Assembly (NCBI GenBank): GCA_013816225.1
Contig: JACDEQ010000047.1
Span: 1 to 11,418, forward strand
Reading direction: 5' to 3'
Origin: Armatimonadota bacterium
Lineage (GTDB): Bacteria; Armatimonadota; Fimbriimonadia; Fimbriimonadales; ATM1
Length of the DNA: 11,418 bases
The notes under the pieces are model-generated. The model had not been told where the DNA came from, searched no databases, and saw only the letters and a program-made list of their open reading frames with translations. The position numbers and the translations under genes were made by a program. Shown here one piece after another: positions 1-5,066 of this stretch. The stretch's first letter is position 1. Each line of letters starts with the position of its first letter.

Positions 1-236
1 GCGCTGAACGCCGTAGGTCCGGCAAGTTCCAGCTGCTTTAGCTTGTTCTGGGAACTCGTTTGCCACACGATAACTTCCGCATCGCTCGCCGAGACCAGGG
101 TGCCGGCTGCGGGATCGGACGGATATGCGAGATATCGAACGGCGGCAGTATGCCCCTCCAAGGCGCTTTCGCGGCCATCGAAGAAGACCGGGGATTGTAT
201 GCCTGCGAGAGCCGCGACAAGAAGTGGAAGAATCAT
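1..236 (-). CDS. WD40-repeat protein, N-terminal part (runs off left edge)
   Basis: The minus strand is open from an ATG at 236-234 to the window edge (78 codons), so this is the start of a longer gene. The first about 15 residues (MILPLLVAALAGIQS) are hydrophobic and could be a weak signal peptide. Residues from about 24 read LEGHTAAVRYLAYP, then TLVSASDAEVIVWQ, which is the GH...W layout of one WD40 beta-propeller blade. A second blade probably follows, since KLKQLELAGPTAFS begins the same way. The ATG shares its A with the TAA stop of the SIMPL gene upstream (TAATG), so the two are probably co-transcribed and translationally coupled. WD40 propellers are protein-binding scaffolds; the partner cannot be read from this fragment. 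The full domain layout lies outside the window. Confidence 0.75.
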   Translation of the reverse strand, partial: MILPLLVAALAGIQSPVFFDGRESALEGHTAAVRYLAYPSDPAAGTLVSASDAEVIVWQTSSQNKLKQLELAGPTAFS

Positions 237-940
237 TATCTCTTTCTGATTTCGTAGCGCACCGTCATGCTGGCCGTGACGGTCACTTGGCCAGGTTCGA
301 CGGGCGTGTCCGCCTTCATTGCCGCGAAGGCCTCGCCCCTGTACATCGGCGGAGGCATTACTTGCGCGCCACCCTCAACAACCTCGTAAACTCCGCCCAG
401 CTCGATACCGAGGGCTTTAGCCATAACCTCGGCCTTCTGGCGAGCCTCAGCGGCTGCCTCGCGCAAGGCCTCGAGCCTCGCGGGCGTGTCGTCCTTTACG
501 GAGAAGCCGATATTCTCGATGGTGTTGGCGCCTGAAGCCACTCCTGCATCGATCACTTTCCCAATCAGGCTGAAGTCCTCGACTCTGACGGTCAGTGCGT
601 TTTGCGCCTGGTAGCCGCTGATTCGCATCGGTTCGCCGGGCTTGGGGTTGTCATAAACCGGGTTCAGCATGAGGCGCGAAGTTTGCACATCCTGTTTGTC
701 GATGCCCAGCCTTTGCATTTCGGCGAGAAATTTCTGGATGATCACGTTGGCCTTTTCCTGGGCTTCCCTCGCGTTGGGCGCTTGGGTCATAACGCCGATT
801 CCGACGGTCGCCTGATCCGGGGCAGTCTTCACTTCCGCGGAACCCATGACCGTAAGCAACGGAATCTGCTGTCTATCGCCCTGAGCCATCGCGGCGCTCC
901 CAAACATAGCCAAAGTCAATGCTATAAGTACTCTCGTCAT
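236..940 (-). CDS. SIMPL (DUF541) domain secreted protein, YggE-like
   Basis: The 234-residue product begins with a clear signal peptide (MTRVLIALTLAMFGSAAMAQ, likely cleaved after AMA), so it is exported. The rest matches the SIMPL/DUF541 family: an early VMGSAEVKTAPDQATVGIGV strand, a helix rich in A/E/K (about residues 57-75), then TSRLMLNPVYDN, ISGYQAQNALTVRVED, and a C-terminal VTVTASMTVRYEI strand. E. coli YggE is the best-known relative, linked to oxidative-stress tolerance, but the molecular function of the family is not settled. The ATG is preceded by AAGGTG with suitable spacing. The gene is followed without a gap by the WD40 gene. Length is normal for the family and nothing is missing. 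Confidence 0.9.
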   Translation of the reverse strand: MTRVLIALTLAMFGSAAMAQGDRQQIPLLTVMGSAEVKTAPDQATVGIGVMTQAPNAREAQEKANVIIQKFLAEMQRLGIDKQDVQTSRLMLNPVYDNPKPGEPMRISGYQAQNALTVRVEDFSLIGKVIDAGVASGANTIENIGFSVKDDTPARLEALREAAAEARQKAEVMAKALGIELGGVYEVVEGGAQVMPPPMYRGEAFAAMKADTPVEPGQVTVTASMTVRYEIRKR

Positions 941-964
941 ATTTCACCTTGTATCACTAATTTA

Positions 965-979
965 CGCGCACATGGCGCG
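965..979. repeat. Short inverted repeat upstream of SIMPL gene
   Basis: CGCGC and GCGCG flank a five-base spacer (ACATG), about 25 bp upstream of the SIMPL start codon. It touches the larger stem-loop at 978-1011, so the two structures would compete in RNA. It could be an operator or just GC-rich spacer. Confidence 0.4.
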
Positions 980-1011
980 CGGCGGAACTAAGCAATTTTG
1001 GTCCCGCCGCG
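978..1011 (-). terminator. Strong stem-loop after the prepilin gene, possible terminator
   Basis: Arms at 978-988 and 1001-1011 pair over 11 bp around a 12-base loop. Read as minus-strand RNA, all positions pair with one G-U wobble. Read on the plus strand, that position is an A-C mismatch, so the structure fits minus-strand transcription from the prepilin gene, whose stop lies 13 bp before. There is no U-tract after the stem, so intrinsic termination is uncertain; it may instead protect the 3' end of the prepilin mRNA. Confidence 0.45.
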
Positions 1012-1024
1012 AGAGTGCCGCGAA

Positions 1025-1831
1025 TTAATAGTTCGGATAGATGCCCTTCTGGCATGAGAACATCGGCCTGCGAAGCGAGCCATAGGCCATCCGTTTGGCG
1101 TGGCCGTCTACCCAGATCGTCACCGCCGCCTTCCGGTGCAGTAAGTGGAAGTGCGCTATCAAGTTTTCTTGATTCGGCGGCGAGTCGAACCAATTCGACG
1201 GCTGCAAGAAGTTGCAGACGGGCGCTCTGGCCAGGTGCTCCCAACCTACGAGCGTGTAAGCGGGTTCTTCGACATCCGAGCCGGTCGCTCCGATCATGTC
1301 GTAGCTGCTGTCAGGCGCATAGCGGAAGACCTTCGATGCCGGGCCGTACTCGTTGTTGCGGGCGCCAGGGTTCTGGTTGTAGTAGCTCGAATCAAACGCC
1401 GGGTTAAACCAGTTCGTCGCGTAGGCCATCTGCCACTCGTCCGGCATCATCGGGCACCGCTTGATCTTCTCGTCCTTGATATAGGGATCGATCGCTCCGG
1501 GCCGCGGTTTGTTTTCGGCCTTTTCGTAGACGTGGCCCCAGAACCCCCCGTCGAGTCCGAAATTCTTGTTGTCGTACCCCATCCACATTTGTTGATTGGC
1601 ATAGCCCTGTTGCGGTTGGTAGCTCGACGCGGAAAACCACGTATCGTCGTGGTCGATCAGATACATGTGCATAGCCTTTCCGATTTGCTGGAAATGGGTG
1701 GTACACACAATGGTCTTGGCGGAGACCTTCGCCTGGGCGAAGACCGGGAACAGGATGGCGGCAAGAATGGCAATGATCGCAATTACTACAAGTAGTTCGA
1801 TGAGCGTAAAGGCGCGCTTTACAACTTTCAT
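1025..1831 (-). CDS. Prepilin-type N-terminal methylation, H-X9-DG family protein (DUF1559-like)
   Basis: The 268-residue product starts with a type IV prepilin leader: basic MKVVKRA, then FTLIELL and a long hydrophobic helix (residues about 8-33) ending LFPVFAQAK. Prepilin peptidase would cut between A7 and F8 (Ala in place of the usual Gly), leaving E12 as glutamate 5 of the mature protein. Near the C-terminus is H-RKAAVTIWV-DG, an exact H-X9-DG motif, and the protein ends in IYPNY. Such proteins are abundant in Armatimonadota and Planctomycetes and are thought to be pseudopilin-like surface or secretion components; individual roles are unknown. GGAGGT lies six bases before the ATG and a TATAAT box sits upstream, so the start is well supported. 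It appears to be a single-gene unit with no pilus assembly genes nearby. Confidence 0.88.
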   Translation of the reverse strand: MKVVKRAFTLIELLVVIAIIAILAAILFPVFAQAKVSAKTIVCTTHFQQIGKAMHMYLIDHDDTWFSASSYQPQQGYANQQMWMGYDNKNFGLDGGFWGHVYEKAENKPRPGAIDPYIKDEKIKRCPMMPDEWQMAYATNWFNPAFDSSYYNQNPGARNNEYGPASKVFRYAPDSSYDMIGATGSDVEEPAYTLVGWEHLARAPVCNFLQPSNWFDSPPNQENLIAHFHLLHRKAAVTIWVDGHAKRMAYGSLRRPMFSCQKGIYPNY

Positions 1832-1855
1832 GACACACCTCCGGTAGCCGTATAT

Positions 1856-1861
1856 ATTATA
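1856..1861 (-). promoter_or_regulatory. Candidate -10 box for the prepilin gene
   Basis: Read on the minus strand this is a perfect TATAAT, about 24 bp upstream of the ATG at 1831 and just ahead of the GGAGGT ribosome binding site. No convincing -35 box is visible at 16-18 bp; the best candidate is TCGTTT at 17 bp. Transcription would begin near 1849, giving a leader of about 18 bases. Confidence 0.5.
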
Positions 1862-2190
1862 AGGGCTCTGTGAGCCCCAAACGATTATGGCCCGATATCA
1901 ACACACAAATGCCCAACCCTCAACGTGGATTCCAAAACTTCGCCGCGCTGGTCTGCCTCCTACTTCTTCGGAATACAGGAGTTGACCGGATATTGACGAG
2001 GACAGCTAATGTTCAAACACAAGGAGAGTCCACGAAGCAACTCACGCCGTAGCTATTCGTCGCTGCCACGGCTTTAAGCTTCCCTGACCTCTACGAGGAT
2101 AGCAGAGCGATCGCTCGAGCGGAATCGGTGTCCGACCCGGCCTTTCACCGCGAGCGGGCCGGAGGCGACCGCCAGCCGCATTCTTTCTTC
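1862..2190. other. Intergenic region without a convincing gene
   Basis: This stretch between the divergent prepilin gene and the plus-strand ORF at 2229 has no reading frame with a plausible start, ribosome binding site or recognisable product. A GTG-started frame of 60 codons at 1870-2052 has no family features. The region contains a 12-bp palindrome (2105-2116) and a small CCTC-TAC-GAGG inverted repeat at 2088-2098. Confidence 0.5.
2105..2116. repeat. 12-bp palindrome GAGCGATCGCTC
   Basis: A perfect 12-bp palindrome containing AGCGATCGCT, followed directly by a CTCGAG palindrome. The same ten-base core is also found at 5773-5782 and 11278-11287. Confidence 0.6.
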
Positions 2191-2196
2191 TATAAT
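2191..2196 (+). promoter_or_regulatory. Candidate -10 box upstream of ORF 2229
   Basis: A perfect TATAAT in GC-rich surroundings, 32 bp before the ATG at 2229. No -35 box can be seen. It is the best argument that something is transcribed rightward here. Confidence 0.35.
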
Positions 2197-2228
2197 ACGA
2201 GGGCCAGGCGCGCCAACCGGAACTCTAT

Positions 2229-2978
2229 ATGGTTTTAACGGTTTACAAAGAACCGAACGACGCCGGCGCAAGCGCCGTCTGGAATGGGTTAATCCCCAAC
2301 TTGGCGACTCATCAGCCAAACCTTGCATTCAGCGGTCTTCCTCTCGGTGCAGCTGTGCGGCGCTGCGCTATGCACGGCATAGACGGTCAACTCGTTGTGA
2401 GGGCGTTCCTGACATACAGCGCCAGTGAGCCCCTGAGGGTGGCAGCTCGGACGATAAGATCTTGTGTGAAGGTGTTGCGCGGCGGACCTTGGCGTTGCCT
2501 CGGCCTGCAGGCGCAGGCTGCGAAGAATATCAACACAAACGGCACCCCGGTCGGTTCGGTCACCGGTCCGAGGGCTGAACGGCTCGTCGATATCGTCGGC
2601 TACTGCAAAGCGCCTAGCTTAGAGCTAACGACTAATCAGCGACTCGGGACAGCGAGCTTTACGCAAGGCAGCGAGCAGGTCATCATCCCCTTAGCCGCGC
2701 TCAAAATCAAAGACGGCCCGCGCTGGATCGAAACCCGAGACATATCGCTTATCAAGACGGACGCTGGTATGTATCTTATGAAGGCATCCAAGCGACCAGA
2801 TGATTCGTCAGTTCAGCTGAGAACATTTGCCGCCTTCCTAGCAGCAGCAAAGGCCGCGTCGAAGTCGGGAAGGTCCACGATTTCGGAGACGTACTCAGCG
2901 TACGCAATCATGCCGCTCGGGTCAACCACGAACACCGATCGCGCGAGCTGCCGAAGGGGCGGAATGAGCACACCATAG
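2229..2978 (+). CDS. Hypothetical ORF, doubtful or decayed
   Basis: A 249-codon frame starting at ATG. I do not recognise the product. Residues about 40-100 are rich in Arg and Cys (RRCAMHG, RTIRSCVKVLRGGPWRCL), typical of a frame that is not, or is no longer, coding. Residues about 130-190 look more protein-like (SFTQGSEQVIIPLAALKI, then DGPRWIETRDISLIK) and faintly recall the strand-rich stalk or copper-amine-oxidase-N-like repeats of secreted proteins, but there is no signal peptide. Support is a TATAAT box 32 bp upstream; a clear ribosome binding site is lacking (GGA nine bases away). The last 166 bp run antisense through the 3' end of tpx, so at least that tail is probably not genuine. 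A TGA one frame over at 2818-2820 would end the protein at the tpx boundary, consistent with a frameshift. It could be a real lineage-specific gene, a gene remnant, or chance. Confidence 0.3.
   Translation: MVLTVYKEPNDAGASAVWNGLIPNLATHQPNLAFSGLPLGAAVRRCAMHGIDGQLVVRAFLTYSASEPLRVAARTIRSCVKVLRGGPWRCLGLQAQAAKNINTNGTPVGSVTGPRAERLVDIVGYCKAPSLELTTNQRLGTASFTQGSEQVIIPLAALKIKDGPRWIETRDISLIKTDAGMYLMKASKRPDDSSVQLRTFAAFLAAAKAASKSGRSTISETYSAYAIMPLGSTTNTDRASCRRGGMSTP
2501..2520. repeat. Stem-loop within ORF 2229
   Basis: GCCTGC and GCAGGC are separated by AGGC, and the stem extends by one G-T and one C-G pair at its base. It lies inside the doubtful ORF. No function is suggested. Confidence 0.35.
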
Positions 2979-3337
2979 GCGCGGCCGAAAGAAGTCTCCA
3001 GGTGATCGCTCGCAAATTCGATCTTGTTTGCCCCTGCTTCCTCGCCAAACCGTGCTTGGGCCTGCGGCAGGTCGGTGCTCACGTTCAAGACCTTGACCGA
3101 GTCCGGCAGGCTGCTCGCTTCTTCGTTGAAGCGCTTGGCCATGGTGGCGCACACACTAGTCTCGATGGAAGGCGTCACCGAAAGGATCAGGGTCTTCCCC
3201 GCATAATCCGCGAGAGTGCACGGAACGATCCCATTTGCGGTCGCTTGTTTAAGTTCGAAATCGGGCGCCTTGTCGCCGGCGTGCAATTCGTCGCCCTCGA
3301 CGGGTACGGGGCTGCCTTTTGTTGTAACGGTTCGCAT
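2813..3337 (-). CDS. tpx: Thiol peroxidase (atypical 2-Cys peroxiredoxin), resolving Cys absent
   Basis: The 174-residue product is a Tpx-family peroxiredoxin that reduces hydrogen and alkyl peroxides using thioredoxin. It has the Tpx N-terminus (GSPVPVEGDELHAGDKAPDF), the active-site block TPSIETSVC with peroxidatic Cys63, STDLPQAQARF, and the C-terminal strand AYAEYVSEI. Length is usual for the family. The odd point is residue 98: E. coli Tpx has the resolving cysteine directly after RF in LPFAQSRFC, while here it is glycine (codon GGC at 3046-3044, one base from TGC). The only other cysteine is Cys40, in VPCTLADY. The enzyme may use Cys40, an external thiol, or a 1-Cys cycle. AAGGAG seven bases before the ATG supports this start and overlaps the apt stop codon, so apt and tpx form an operon. 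The 3' end overlaps a doubtful plus-strand ORF. Confidence 0.95.
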   Translation of the reverse strand: MRTVTTKGSPVPVEGDELHAGDKAPDFELKQATANGIVPCTLADYAGKTLILSVTPSIETSVCATMAKRFNEEASSLPDSVKVLNVSTDLPQAQARFGEEAGANKIEFASDHLETSFGRAYGVLIPPLRQLARSVFVVDPSGMIAYAEYVSEIVDLPDFDAAFAAARKAANVLS

Positions 3338-3344
3338 AATCGGT

Positions 3345-3350
3345 CTCCTT
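3345..3350 (-). promoter_or_regulatory. Ribosome binding site of tpx
   Basis: AAGGAG on the minus strand, seven bases before the tpx ATG at 3337. Its first base lies in the TGA stop codon of apt (3352-3350), which suggests translational coupling. Confidence 0.8.
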
Positions 3351-3871
3351 CAATAATCGATGAGTGCGTTGATCTCGTAGCCTCTAAGCGTGTGCCTTCC
3401 GGGCAAAAAAGTGAGCTCGACAAGAAAGCTGAAACCGGCGATAGTCGCGCCGCACTTCTCGACCAACCGTGCGGTCGCCATCGCGGTGCCGCCCGTCGCC
3501 AGCAAGTCGTCGACAACGAGCACTCGGTCACCGGTCGCGACGGCATCCTTATGGATCTCCACAGTGTTGGTCCCGTACTCGAGGGCGTACTCCTCGGCGA
3601 TGGTGTCGTAGGGCAGCTTTCCGAGCTTTCGGATCAAGCTGAGCGGAAGGCCGAGCCTCAAGGCTATTGGGGCTGCGAAGATGAAGCCGCGCGACTCGAT
3701 CCCAACGATGACCGTCGGCTTCAGCTGCTCCACAGCCTTCGCCATCAGTTCGATCACCTCGCAAAACGACTGCGGATGCTGCAGAACCGGGGTGATATCT
3801 TTGAATACGATGCCCGGTTTCGGAAAGTCGTGGATGTCGCGGATGAATGCCTTGGCTAGCAGTTCGCTCAT
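3350..3871 (-). CDS. apt: Adenine phosphoribosyltransferase
   Basis: Converts adenine and PRPP to AMP and pyrophosphate in cytoplasmic purine salvage. The 173-residue length is typical. Visible family marks are the N-terminal FPKPGIVFKDITPVL (residues 16-30), GIESRGF (57-63), the flexible-loop region RKLGKLPYDT (81-90, where the family usually has RKPGKLP), and the PRPP-binding loop VVDDLLATGGTA (119-130). The ATG has no good Shine-Dalgarno sequence, but AGGTATAGTC stands ten bases upstream, which suggests transcription starts only a few bases before the ATG. Twelve bases separate apt from tpx on the same strand, so the pair is co-transcribed. The gene is divergent from the sigma factor operon. 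Confidence 0.96.
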   Translation of the reverse strand: MSELLAKAFIRDIHDFPKPGIVFKDITPVLQHPQSFCEVIELMAKAVEQLKPTVIVGIESRGFIFAAPIALRLGLPLSLIRKLGKLPYDTIAEEYALEYGTNTVEIHKDAVATGDRVLVVDDLLATGGTAMATARLVEKCGATIAGFSFLVELTFLPGRHTLRGYEINALIDY

Positions 3872-3881
3872 GTCGTGGCAG

Positions 3882-3887
3882 ACTATA
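3882..3887 (-). promoter_or_regulatory. Candidate -10 box for apt, very close to the ATG
   Basis: TATAGT on the minus strand, ten bases before the apt ATG, within the ten-mer AGGTATAGTC. A start site six or seven bases downstream would leave a leader of only about four bases. No clear -35 box is seen. Confidence 0.45.
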
Positions 3888-3917
3888 CCTTCGCCATCCG
3901 GCGTTACATAAAAGTGC

Positions 3918-3923
3918 TACAAT
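3918..3923 (+). promoter_or_regulatory. Candidate -10 box for the sigma factor operon
   Basis: TACAAT preceded by GTGC, just upstream of the tandem GTTAACG element. No standard -35 hexamer is visible at the right distance, so the promoter may depend on an alternative sigma factor or an activator. Confidence 0.35.
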
Positions 3924-3929
3924 CGTCAA

Positions 3930-3947
3930 GTTAACGCCGAGTTAACG
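3930..3947 (+). promoter_or_regulatory. Tandem GTTAACG element, candidate operator
   Basis: Two copies of GTTAACG begin at 3930 and 3941, exactly 11 bp apart, about one helical turn. Each contains the palindrome GTTAAC. They sit just after the candidate -10 box at 3918-3923 and before the sigma factor gene, a position suited to a repressor or to 5' leader control. Confidence 0.45.
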
Positions 3948-4011
3948 AAACAAATTGAGTCTTAAGTCACGTCGAACAGTGACGAGCGCAAAAGTATCGG
4001 AGCAGGCCCTA

Positions 4012-4575
4012 ATGGAAGTCACAGCGAAGGTCAGTACACACCAAGGCGTTTATTCAGACGCCAGGATCGAGGAAGCCAAACTCGTCTACCGTATCCGCCA
4101 AGGAGACGATATGGCCCTCCGGCAAGTAATCGACCGGCACCGAGTTAGGCTCATCCGCACCGCGTGCAACATTCTGCGCGACGCAATGGAAGCTGAAGAC
4201 GTGGCCCAGGAGGCCTTTCTCAAAGCCTTCCGCGAACTCCACCGCCTTCGCGACGACCGCGCCTTTGCCTCCTTCATTTACCGAATTTGCGTCCGGCTTT
4301 GCGTCGACCGACTGCGACTCAAGCGCGCTGAGCCCTCGGCTCTTGAACCTGCAGACCTGACCCCTTCGGGTTCGATCGAGAACCGTGTGCTCATCGAAAA
4401 ACTTTTAGCGAAACTTCCTGCCGATTTGCGTACTACCCTCGTCTTAAGGGAGATGGAGCAGTTGAGCTACGAAGAAGTTGCACAAGTGATGGAGGTGCCC
4501 GTTGGCACCGTCCGATCACGCCTGCACACCGCGCGGGAGCGATTCCGGGCACTTTGGATAGCTGCCAACGAATAA
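4012..4575 (+). CDS. ECF (sigma-70 family) RNA polymerase sigma factor
   Basis: A 187-residue extracytoplasmic-function sigma factor that directs RNA polymerase to a dedicated set of promoters. Region 2 spans about residues 24-105, including NILRDAMEAEDVAQEAFLKA and FASFIYRICVRLCVDRL. Region 4 spans about 123-181, with LPADLRTTLVLREMEQLSYE and the helix-turn-helix VPVGTVRSRLHTARERFR. There is no region 1 or 3. I chose the ATG at 4012 because GGAG (3999-4002) lies nine bases before it. The frame can be extended to a TTG at 3955, adding 19 non-conserved residues, but that start has no ribosome binding site. It is the first gene of a plus-strand cluster and is followed after eight bases by its probable anti-sigma factor. 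Autoregulation is likely by analogy with other ECF pairs but is not shown here. Confidence 0.93.
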   Translation: MEVTAKVSTHQGVYSDARIEEAKLVYRIRQGDDMALRQVIDRHRVRLIRTACNILRDAMEAEDVAQEAFLKAFRELHRLRDDRAFASFIYRICVRLCVDRLRLKRAEPSALEPADLTPSGSIENRVLIEKLLAKLPADLRTTLVLREMEQLSYEEVAQVMEVPVGTVRSRLHTARERFRALWIAANE

Positions 4576-4583
4576 AGATTGAG

Positions 4584-5060
4584 ATGTTCTCGCGTTATGC
4601 TTGCAAACGATACAGAAGACTCCGCCTAGACTCTGAGGACGGTGTCCTGAGCAGTCGCGCGCTTCGATTCCTCGCAGTCCACTCACAAGCCTGCGGCGAG
4701 TGCCTGTTTTACGATGTCGAGATTTCAGACATGAGCGCGGCGATTCGCTCCGCTGCTTTGGAGCACGAGGGCGGGCCCGAATTCGGCGCGGCTACGCTGC
4801 GAGTGGTTCTTGCCGACCGGCAAAAGCGCAGAACGCCTACGCTCAAACCAATCTTTGCCGGCGCGGCAACCGCCGTCATCGCGGTTGGGGCCATCCTGCA
4901 ACTGCTGAGTGCATCTTTGAACACGACGGCTTCGCCCATCGGAGAGGCCCAGCGGCCATTGCGTCAGGACATACCACTCGAAATCGATATGCCGGGGACA
5001 TTTAACCTCTTCGACACGCCGAGCCGCATGGTTCGGGATCCGAAACCTTTCGACGCTTAA
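4584..5060 (+). CDS. Probable zinc-binding (ZAS-type) transmembrane anti-sigma factor
   Basis: A 158-residue protein directly behind the ECF sigma gene. Residues 33-40 (HSQACGEC) give the H-X3-C-X2-C motif of the zinc-binding anti-sigma domain (His33, Cys37, Cys40), preceded by LDSEDGVLSSRALRFLAV, which resembles the helix before that motif in RsiW/RsrA-type proteins. A single membrane helix follows at about 90-108 (IFAGAATAVIAVGAILQLL) after a basic stretch (RQKRRTPTLK), so the zinc domain should face the cytoplasm with about 50 residues outside. This layout fits release by regulated proteolysis. The ATG at 4584 lies eight bases after the sigma stop; a TTG at 4554 would overlap the sigma gene by 22 bp and add ten residues. 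The ribosome binding site is weak, suggesting coupling. Overall similarity is distant, so the call rests on motif, topology and position. Confidence 0.8.
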   Translation: MFSRYACKRYRRLRLDSEDGVLSSRALRFLAVHSQACGECLFYDVEISDMSAAIRSAALEHEGGPEFGAATLRVVLADRQKRRTPTLKPIFAGAATAVIAVGAILQLLSASLNTTASPIGEAQRPLRQDIPLEIDMPGTFNLFDTPSRMVRDPKPFDA

Positions 5061-5066
5061 CTCCCA

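Noticed and set aside
125..535. 136-codon plus-strand frame opposite the WD40 and SIMPL genes
   Set aside because: Arg/His-rich product typical of an antisense shadow; the minus-strand genes have clear families.
1145..1795. 216-codon plus-strand frame opposite the prepilin gene
   Set aside because: Val/Arg-rich mirror of a well-supported pilin-like gene; no start signal.
1870..2052. 60-codon plus-strand frame with a GTG start in the intergenic region
   Set aside because: No ribosome binding site, no family features, short and ordinary in composition.
3002..3859. 285-codon plus-strand frame across tpx and apt
   Set aside because: Lies antisense to two certain housekeeping genes and has no recognisable domain.
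3955..4011. TTG-started N-terminal extension of the sigma factor
   Set aside because: No Shine-Dalgarno before the TTG and the added residues are not part of sigma region 2; the ATG at 4012 has GGAG at acceptable distance. It remains possible.
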